DNA of 64,000 nt, taken from NCBI GenBank assembly GCA_016617855.1, contig JAECUM010000802.1:1-64000 (forward strand), in the 5' to 3' direction. The notes under the pieces were generated by a model. The model made no database searches. It worked only from the letters and a program-made list of their open reading frames with translations, and was not told the origin of the DNA. Shown here in pieces: positions 56,691-64,000 of this stretch (position 1 is its first letter; the number at the start of each line of letters is the position of its first letter). The position numbers were made by a program, and so were the translations under genes. This DNA is from Megalonaias nervosa. Lineage: Eukaryota; Mollusca; Bivalvia; Unionida; Unionidae.

Positions 56691-57478
56691 AATTATTACA
56701 GCGTCTAATCTTCAGAAGCTCAAAGCACTTTACATTATTAGACAACATATAAAAACATGTATGCAACAACACAATTACAAGAACAAACACCATGAAATTA
56801 CAAATAAAAACATGCTGACAATAATTAAGGAAATAAACATTATTAAGTCTTAAGTCTGTTTTTGAAGTCAAAATATGTTAGTTTTAAGAGCACTCCACAA
56901 TAAGATTAGTGTCCTTGTGTATACGATCAATGGGCAATTTGTATGATGTAGCTGAACTCTGGCATGCAAAAGAACATTGTCCATATGACTTTGTTTTAAC
57001 AGTGGGAACTATGAGAACACAAGTGTCAGAAGAGTACAAGTTTTAGATGGAGGTGGGTGGAGGTGTACACATAGGTCATGTCAGGTATGTATAATGGACT
57101 GCAGCCAGTTAACAAAATGTAGCATAGTGAACAGATTTTGTGTTTGATACTTGATCTAACAGGTAGCCAGTGACAGTTACAGAGCAAGGGAGATGTGCAG
57201 TTCTTCATACGATAAGGATGATCTGAGCTGCCCTGTTTTAAACTTTCTGAAGTTTTTGTATTGGATACTGAGAAAACCCAGACAAAAATGAATTACATTA
57301 GTCCAGTTTTGAAAGTACTAAGGAACAACAAGCATTTTAGTGGCATCAACCAAAAGAAATTTGTGAACAGAGCTGATGCATCTCGGCTCCGGATATGCAG
57401 CCTTGCATGCATTCATTACATGTTGGTATAATGAGAGAGTACTGTCCAAAGTGACACCTAGGTTTTGTACAGCTGGTA
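56691..57478 (-). mobile_element. LINE remnant, CR1/L2-group type, RT C-terminus
   Basis: Minus-strand blocks in order: NLGVTLDSTLSLYQHV, a decayed LVVP..FQNWTNVI, FRKFKTGQLRSSL, then CHWLPVRSSIKHKICSLCYI, LYIPDM, LRSSDTCVLIVPTVKTKSYG and FKTNIF-like. This is the end of an RT ORF of CR1/L2-type LINEs (the HWLPV motif is typical). Frameshifted and truncated. Confidence 0.82.
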
Positions 57479-57481
57479 TTG

Positions 57482-57482
<1 letters not shown>

Positions 57483-57546
<64 letters not shown>
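57483..57546. repeat. (TG)n microsatellite
   Basis: About 32 uninterrupted TG units. Confidence 0.99.
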
Positions 57547-57549
<3 letters not shown>

Positions 57550-57796
57550 TTTACATTAATTTGTTACATTCTTCAGTGTATACCCTAGGGATGCAAGACT
57601 GCTAGTAAAATATACCTTGATGTCAAAACTGGGGGTCAGACTGAGTAAAAAACAAACTTTGGTATCAAAACTGGGGGTCAAATTAAAAATTTGGAAGTCT
57701 CTGTAGTACAAACGAGTGTGAAGGAAAACACTGATCCTTACACTGTTGTTGGAAAGGTTTATTACTCTTAAATATTTAAAGATGCCCCAGACAGAT

Positions 57797-57911
57797 ACCC
57801 AGTAAGGGTAATGAGTCACAAGATTACCCAGTAAGGGTAATGAGTCATAAGATTACCCAGTACGGGTAATGAGTCACAAGATTACCCAGTAAGGGTAATG
57901 AGTCATAATGT
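57797..57911. repeat. Minisatellite, 29 bp x 4
   Basis: Units starting ACCCAGTAAGGGTAATGAGT at 57797, 57826, 57855 and 57884, with one to three differences. Confidence 0.96.
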
Positions 57912-57942
57912 CAAGCACCGATCCCACAGTAGAATCTGAACT
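57909..57942. repeat. Orphan unit of the 51 bp minisatellite
   Basis: TGTCAAGCACCGATCCCACA and the following GTAGAATCTGAAC match a 51 bp unit of 56205-56690, separated from it by the LINE and two simple repeats. Confidence 0.75.
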
Positions 57943-59141
57943 TTTTATCATTACTGCAAGTATATAAAACTTAAAATCGCATTTTCTATAAATGTTCAAC
58001 CGTACGACTATGCACATTCCATATGCACGGAAAACTCTCTTGAGGCATAATTAGTTTTACTTTCCAACTGTTATCCACTGATAATTTTTTTAACCAACTT
58101 TAATATATGTTTACTGCATAAAATGCATGTTCATCAGAGTATTAACCAGTGAACAATAAACATTGATTATATATGCTGAATTTAGGTGTATGACACAGAA
58201 TCCACTCTTAAGAAAGCTGATTCTGTGCTATGGTGAATCCCACAGGTCCCTTTACACTCAGGCTACCTGGCTAAATAGGGTTTTTTATTAGCTGAAAACA
58301 GAATGACTGTGAGATGAGTGCAACATAATGTACATATGCACTCACAGTTCATATTTTGTTTCACCCCAACCCAATACAGTTATGTGCAAAACTGGGGGGT
58401 TTTGTGCAGATGGGCAAATAATACTGTAATCAGTGTTCTAACTATCAGGGTGTATGCATACAATGTTCACCACTTTTGGGTCTGTGCACCCAAAACATGG
58501 AACCAAGAATGTATAGTAAATAATGGTTCTACACTCAAATATTGAAAGCTGGTACAAAATATGCTTCTAAGTAACACAGGTACATACACAATGCCTTCAT
58601 CAAACGCAATCTGAAGGATCATCTCTATTCAAAGTTTCAAATTTATCTCATTCTAACTCAAAATTTCAGAATATTAAAGTTTCTGAACTGGAATTTTAAT
58701 GTAACACTTATAAATGTTAAGTTGTAGGTATATAAATGTATGCTTTATTTAGTTACTTTTGAGAGTCTTTTTTCTCTTTCTTATTGTAATGATCAAAGCT
58801 CTGAGTGAAATGGTAAATAATGTAAATCATATGTTACTACATTAACATAATAAGGATGACAGTAAGAAAATTAAATTTCTGCATAAAAACAAACAGCAAA
58901 GCATACTACATGCACATTTAAAAAATTAAAGTATACTACACGCAGACATGGTTGAATTCTGGTGTATTTTTGCTAGCTGAAAATGTACAGTGTACAAACA
59001 TGCACAAACACACACAGATAATGTGCAAGTAACTTAACATGCAGAACAATTAATGCACAAATCTTCAACAAGGAGAACACAAACGATTAAACATCACAAA
59101 TTGAAATAAGAACTTGTTTTGACATGGATTTTTTCTGTTTA
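57943..59141. other. AT-rich stretch, nothing seen
   Basis: No motif-bearing frame, repeat or structure was recognised. Confidence 0.4.
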
Positions 59142-59543
59142 TTAAAGAAAATGTGCAGAATTTATGATTTGATACCATGCATAATTAAACATTGTTGCTT
59201 TAACTAAGGAAAATTGTATCGTATCTGCAATAGTTAATGGTTCCATGATTTTATGCTTCTCATTACATGTTGCTAACAAAACATAATCTGTACCACTAAA
59301 ATTAACAACTAATGTTCCAATTAAAGCTGAACCTGCATAATCTAGCTTTGGAGTATTTTTTATTCCTAGCAATTGTGGTACAAATAATGGGTTTACTCTG
59401 GCATCATTATCACTGATTAGCCACTCCATATTCTGGCTAACTGACCCAACAGCCTGAAATGGTTGTCTATTTGCACATCCCCTGTAGTTGTTCCCGAAGT
59501 CTATATTAATTTCTCCAAATCTTAAGATCATTTTGAATATCAT
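59142..59543 (-). CDS. Unrecognised 133-codon open frame
   Basis: The longest single-Met frame in the right third outside tandem repeats. Balanced composition (for example NDARVNPLFVPQLLGIKNTP, then SGTDYVLLATCNEKH) unlike the Phe/Lys/Ile-rich chance frames nearby. No signal peptide, membrane segment or family motif was recognised, and no splice or promoter context was found. It may be a fragment of a retroelement or a retrocopy; chance remains possible. Confidence 0.25.
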   Translation of the reverse strand: MIFKMILRFGEINIDFGNNYRGCANRQPFQAVGSVSQNMEWLISDNDARVNPLFVPQLLGIKNTPKLDYAGSALIGTLVVNFSGTDYVLLATCNEKHKIMEPLTIADTIQFSLVKATMFNYAWYQIINSAHFL

Positions 59544-59829
59544 ATGTCAGTTTTACAGTTTGACATGATATTTATCATCAGAAACATTATGTCTGTTAAT
59601 AAGACATCTGCAGGAAGAACAGAAACAGAACAGAAAATGATCCATCTTACATTGATGTATGACAGGGAAGATGTCCTAAAGACCATGAGTATTTCAATGA
59701 CCAAAAAGGACAAAAATCCCTTGTCTTGGATGCAAAAATGCCATCTTTGCAATTTAAGAGTAATAAACCATGAAAATAGCAAAAAAAGGATGTTAAGAAT
59801 TAATGTCAAATTCACTGTTTCAAAATGAT

Positions 59830-60750
59830 GATTTATTTAACAATAAATTTGAAAGAGTGAAGATGGCCTCTTGTTACATCTGTACCACATTAATGGCTAC
59901 AGTTTCCATATCCTGACCTATATGGTAAATATAAGAACTATGATTTCTTCTTTGCATTATCTGTAATCACACAATCACAAAAATGTCTGGAAATTTTCTA
60001 TGTTAAAATTGCTAAAAAAAAGATCTCAACTGTGTCTTGTGTTACATATTCTGCTGAACAATTTGATTCACACAATGTACTTTTTGGAACTACCTCCTTT
60101 CATACAAAAAAATAAATAGCCCATTATCAGGTTTTTATAATTATGTATCACAGAAAAGTTGTAACAACTCTAAAATGTAAATCTGGGATGTAAAACATCC
60201 TTGTTTTTCGTTGCTGGCCCTAGTATTTTTTCACTCCCCCTTCAAGAAAAATAAAGAAACCAACAAATTTCCAGAAATTGATTTGTGTATCCAACTGAGC
60301 TGGTTTAGACCAGTACTTGAAGTACTTAGTACATTATATATACTAATCATTATAATATATATAATGTTAAAAGAAATAAAAAATACCTAACTACCCTAAG
60401 TTTAACACCTGTGCAATAGGAAACATTTTTGGGGGCCTTACTATGATTATCCTAATTTAGGTGCCCATTTTTTAAGCCCCTTTCCATGTTGAGGGCACTT
60501 GTAATAAATGCATTTTATGGGCCTTCAAATTTCAAGGAATCAACTTTTGAGGGTTTTTAATGATGAAAATTGTGATTTTTGAACTGCTTGTGAAATATTT
60601 TAATTCTATTCTTATATTCTATTTTCTGCAAAATAAAGATTTAATGACTATCTATTCTGTAATGATATTTTATTCTTAACTGCAACTTCTAATTAATCAA
60701 CTTCCTAGTATCATTCATGTATATTGTTGCTTATACTGTACATGTATGTA
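59830..60750. other. AT-rich stretch, nothing seen
   Basis: No repeat or gene recognised. Confidence 0.4.
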
Positions 60751-60938
60751 GATGTGGGAGCTCATAGGTTAGCATGCTGGACTAGTGACAAAATGGGTAG
60801 AGTTCAAATTCTACCACAGGGACCAGCATGTGTCTATTACTGTGGTCTGCCTATGTGCAAGGCATTTCACTCCAATTGCCACAGCACTAAATAACCTTCT
60901 TGTTTTACTGTGCCATAAAGCACCATACCAAACCAAAA
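60751..60938 (+). mobile_element. SINE-C, tRNA-derived, full length
   Basis: A-box-like CATAGGTTAGCATGCTGGA, B-box-like GAGTTCAAATTCTACC (from 60800) and the tail GTGCCATAAAGCACCATACC. Related fragments at 6501-6628 and 5081-5144. Confidence 0.75.
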
Positions 60939-62089
60939 ACATGCATATTTATCGAGTCAAATGAAAAACACTAATAATTAATGAAAATCAGAGTTACCTG
61001 ACAATTGTGATCTTCCTCAAATACAAGGCACAAATATATTCTATGTCAATTAACACCTCTGAATAAGTAGATAATTCTTATTTTAATTACTCAGCCTTGT
61101 TACATTTATATGCCAAGTACCAGAGGGCTATACATAGTTACATCATATAACAAATTTAGGCCAAAAAGAAAAATGTGTTTCCTATTGCACTAGTTTTAAA
61201 CTTAGTGTAGTGTTATGTATATTTATTTTGCATTATTTGTTAGTTAGTTGGGTTTTTTTTAATTTAGGGAATTTTTTTAACCCATGGGGAAAATGTACTA
61301 GGGTTGGCAATGAAAAATAGGGCTGGTTGGCCAACTGAAAACACATATTTTTTGTGGGGTCCTTCTGGTAAATTCTAGTCATAGCTGGAGCGAAATGAGT
61401 CTTCCTGAGGGAAATGAAAAAAAATGCTCTTTGTAAAGGCCCTGTTCTTATTAACAGCAGTAAATACTTTAAGTCATCACATGCATCATGTGTTTGGGAC
61501 CGTTTCTTAAATAGACTTGAAGCAAGTAACACATAAAATAAAAATAATAAAAAAGTAATAAAAACAAAGAAATAATTTAAATCCTTTGACTAATTATTAA
61601 GGAAGAATCAGAAGACAAACAAGTGATTTAATACTCTCCCCCATTATGTGTCTTAATGTTTTTACAAAGTCACATAACTTGCTGCCTTAATCCATAGAGT
61701 GCCAACTGCTGAGCAGCACAGAATGTTTATACACAGTGATACCAATTTCCAGGGCAAGTATTATGAAACAACAATTTTAACTGAGCAAACTTCATAATGT
61801 CTGAGCAAAAAACAATCAATATTTGAAGAGTTATCAAAGCTCAAAGATTCTATTTATATATACATTGTGTACATTTTAGGTTCCTTTGTGGTGCTTTAAC
61901 GAAATGAAGTAAAACATACTATGTTGATGAAAGCAATTAGATGCTTCATTTTGTTAACAAAACTTATTCATACTTCAAGCAACTTCAGCATTCCAACTGA
62001 AATATACATAAATAGAACTTAAAATCACATCCACTTGCTTGTGTCAGAATTTGATTCTATCTGGAAAGACATCGGAGTAATTATGCATG
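60939..62089. other. AT-rich stretch, nothing seen
   Basis: No gene seen. The minus frame at 61233-61532 has no motif. Confidence 0.4.
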
Positions 62090-62376
62090 TGATTTGGATT
62101 TTTAATGTAGCTTTAACAACTTTTCAGTCATATGCTACAATGTCTGCAATGTGGCAGTTTATAGTGATGTCTAGCACTGGGGTATCATGTCCCACTCAGT
62201 CACATTATCCTAACACCAGGCCAACCAGTCCTAACACTAACCTCTTAATGCTGAGTGCCTAATGAGGCAGCTGTTAGTACTCTTTTTATAAGTCTTCGGT
62301 ATGACTTGGTTGAAGTTCAAATCCGTGACCTGCATCAGTGGCGGATTCTCTGACTGCTAGGTCACCAGAGCAGTTT
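62090..62376 (-). mobile_element. SINE-A, near full length
   Basis: On minus: a tRNA-like head (GTGACCTAGCAGTCAGAGA; B-box region GGATTTGAACTTC, decayed), then the body shared with 26362-26672 to the end TTAAAAATCCAAATC. Confidence 0.85.
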
Positions 62377-62885
62377 CAGAGTAATAACAGTTGGGCTACC
62401 AAGTGTATGAGACATTCCTGAAAATTTGGTCGCTATTTCCCCATCAGTGGACCACAGAACACCCTACATTACACCATTTGTATTTGATGCAAGACACTGA
62501 TCCAAACACAAATATCAGGATGGTGACAACCAGAAAAATCTTTTGGAAAACCAGGCTTTCAAAGCTGATTGTCCAGAGACAACCATGGGTTTTCACATTT
62601 TTCAACTTATGGAATACAGCTACATTTGGACTGTTTATATATGGCATATGTGAATGGTCATGCAAATATGGCCATGGTCAGTAATATACCGATATCCCCT
62701 AATGGACCTGATATTCAATGCCTGTGGTACTGATCTAGAGCAAAAGTATGAAAGGCAATGTTGTGAGTTCCAAAAGAATGTGACAAACTCACCACTCGCC
62801 CTGTTATATCTTCACACAAAATAGCAGAATAACTGTAACTACTTTCAACGTTCGAAACTGGAGTTGTTTTATTGGGTGCGGTTTC

Positions 62886-62887
<2 letters not shown>

Positions 62888-62942
<55 letters not shown>
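62888..62942. repeat. (CA)n microsatellite
   Basis: About 27 CA units. Confidence 0.99.
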
Positions 62943-62944
<2 letters not shown>

Positions 62945-63027
62945 CAATATTAATTAGCCTACTGCTTTTTGAAAATAAATACAAGACAAAAGAACTCAAA
63001 TTCCTACCTGCGTGCTCTTTCTCCAAC

Positions 63028-63214
63028 CACAGGAGTCTGACGTTTTATCAGAAGAGTACAACGAAATCTCTGACAACATGAAATCACCTTATCGGTACTA
63101 TAACAACATGAAATCTCCTTATCGGTACTATAATTTATAGTACCGATTAAGGTGATCTCATGTTGTCAGAGATTTCGTCGCACTTTATTGATAAAACGTC
63201 AGACTCCTGTGCTC
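63028..63214. repeat. Long hairpin with a 30 bp duplication in one arm
   Basis: The left arm from 63028 (CACAGGAGTCTGACGTTTTA) pairs with the right arm ending at about 63214. In the left arm a 30 bp block is duplicated in tandem (63073-63102 and 63103-63132); the right arm holds a single copy. Small indels elsewhere. Foldback element or rearranged inverted repeat. Confidence 0.9.
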
Positions 63215-63399
63215 CAACATATTCTGTACTATATACCTAATGACAATGTAAACCTATAACATCACAGAAAAAAGACATTCTTACTTTTCAAATATGTCAA
63301 CAACTTGCACTATACAAGCGCTGGAAGTATCCAGTGTTTTCTGTTTTGAATGTGGTTGAAAATTCTGTATCGATAACACATCTTGTCAAGTCATCCACC

Positions 63400-63470
63400 T
63401 ACCGGATTACAATTCATACTTCCGTTTTGAATGACATACTCAGATCACGTGCTTAATCATGTGATTTTGT
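63400..63470. promoter_or_regulatory. Candidate promoter: ETS-type site and two E-box-like motifs
   Basis: Seen: CGGAAGT on the minus strand at 63418-63424 (ETS-type core), CACGTG at 63446-63451 inside TCACGTG, and TCATGTGA at 63457-63464 (M-box-like). A possible donor, CCG|GTAGGT on the minus strand, ends an exon at 63403. Together these could be the start of a non-coding GDPD1 exon 1, about 11 kb upstream of the first coding exon. No TATA box is obvious. The assignment is inference only; the motifs are short and could be chance. Confidence 0.25.
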
Positions 63471-63520
63471 ACAAGGGTTCAAGAGCAGACGACCTAAAAA
63501 AAAACCGCTTGCCTGTTTTT

Positions 63521-63548
63521 AATAATAATAATAATGATAATAATAATA
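63521..63548. repeat. (AAT)n microsatellite
   Basis: About nine AAT units with one ATG interruption. Confidence 0.95.
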
Positions 63549-64000
63549 CAGTCAGCATAACAAAACAATATGCCATGTGTTATGACTAATATGATGCAAT
63601 AAAAGCGTTTTCTTTAAGGAATCTGTAGTTTCTAATATCCTTTTAATTCATTGATACTAGCTTCCGACATAAGTTATGAATGTGTAATACCTATTCAAGC
63701 CGTTTTAGCATTGATTATTTTTTGCACACGTGAAATAATATTTTCACAGGCAATATTTTTTATTAAGCAAAAAGAAAGGGTCCACAAAACGCAATTAATA
63801 CATTGCGAACTAAGGACAGAAGTACGTGTAGTGTAAATTTACGACTAATCTCACTTTCTCAATAAGTATTAAAGTGTTGGCTAGAGCTCACAAATGCAAA
63901 GATAAAAAAAAAAGGTCGCAGAAAGGTCACAAACATCAATCAGTAAGCAATGAGACCAGATTTTGTGTGTGCTACATACTTCAATAGTCTGACTATATTT
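63549..64000. other. Right edge, nothing seen
   Basis: No motif-bearing frame was recognised. If the promoter call at 63.4 kb is right, this is upstream intergenic DNA. Confidence 0.35.

Noticed and set aside
1..64000. CRISPR arrays, operons or bacterial defence systems
   Set aside because: The tandem repeats lack CRISPR repeat-spacer form, and introns, SINEs and LINEs show this is animal nuclear DNA.

Overview
This is AT-rich, intron-rich animal DNA with no bacterial features. Interspersed repeats fill most of it: two LINE remnants, DIRS-type tyrosine-recombinase retroelements, a Crypton/DUF3504-like remnant, a pogo-like element, several MITEs, three tRNA-derived SINE families and many minisatellites. 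This repeat mix, together with the gene structure, suggests a lophotrochozoan invertebrate, most likely a mollusc. That assignment is an inference from repeat style, not a proven identity.

One protein-coding gene can be rebuilt with confidence. It is a minus-strand orthologue of vertebrate GDPD1/GDPD3 (glycerophosphodiester phosphodiesterase domain protein, lysophospholipase D type). Ten coding exons run from the start codon at 52125 down to the stop codon at 11839-11841, with all splice phases consistent. The spliced CDS is 966 bases and encodes 321 residues. The coding exons are 51993-52125, 47580-47622, 45197-45332, 37763-37808, 32501-32625, 25620-25709, 24249-24382, 17470-17532, 15691-15742 and 11839-11982. 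A 5' UTR stretch reaches a good acceptor at 52161, so at least one non-coding exon should lie further right. A candidate promoter with an ETS-type site and two E-box-like motifs sits at 63400-63470.

Layout: 1-11.6 kb is downstream intergenic DNA with a LINE remnant, a 1.3 kb pogo-like element, a foldback repeat and a MITE. 11.6-18.4 kb holds the 3' UTR, exons 10 to 8 and a dense block of tandem arrays, one of which contains an exon-intron junction. 19-22.6 kb is a decayed DIRS-like element in intron 7. 26-28.3 kb has a SINE and old repeats. 28.3-31.4 kb is a Crypton/DUF3504-like remnant that seems to interrupt an older repeat, whose unbroken relative lies at 43.6-44.5 kb. 33.8-37.2 kb is bounded by about 165 bp inverted repeats of DIRS type. 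39.5-42.1 kb is a DIRS reverse transcriptase/RNase H remnant with a recent 242 bp duplication. 52-64 kb is the presumed first intron, with SINEs, a coding-like 51 bp minisatellite, a second LINE, microsatellites and a long hairpin near the right edge.

I found no rRNA, functional tRNA, CRISPR or operon-like feature. Most short open frames look like chance frames in AT-rich DNA.
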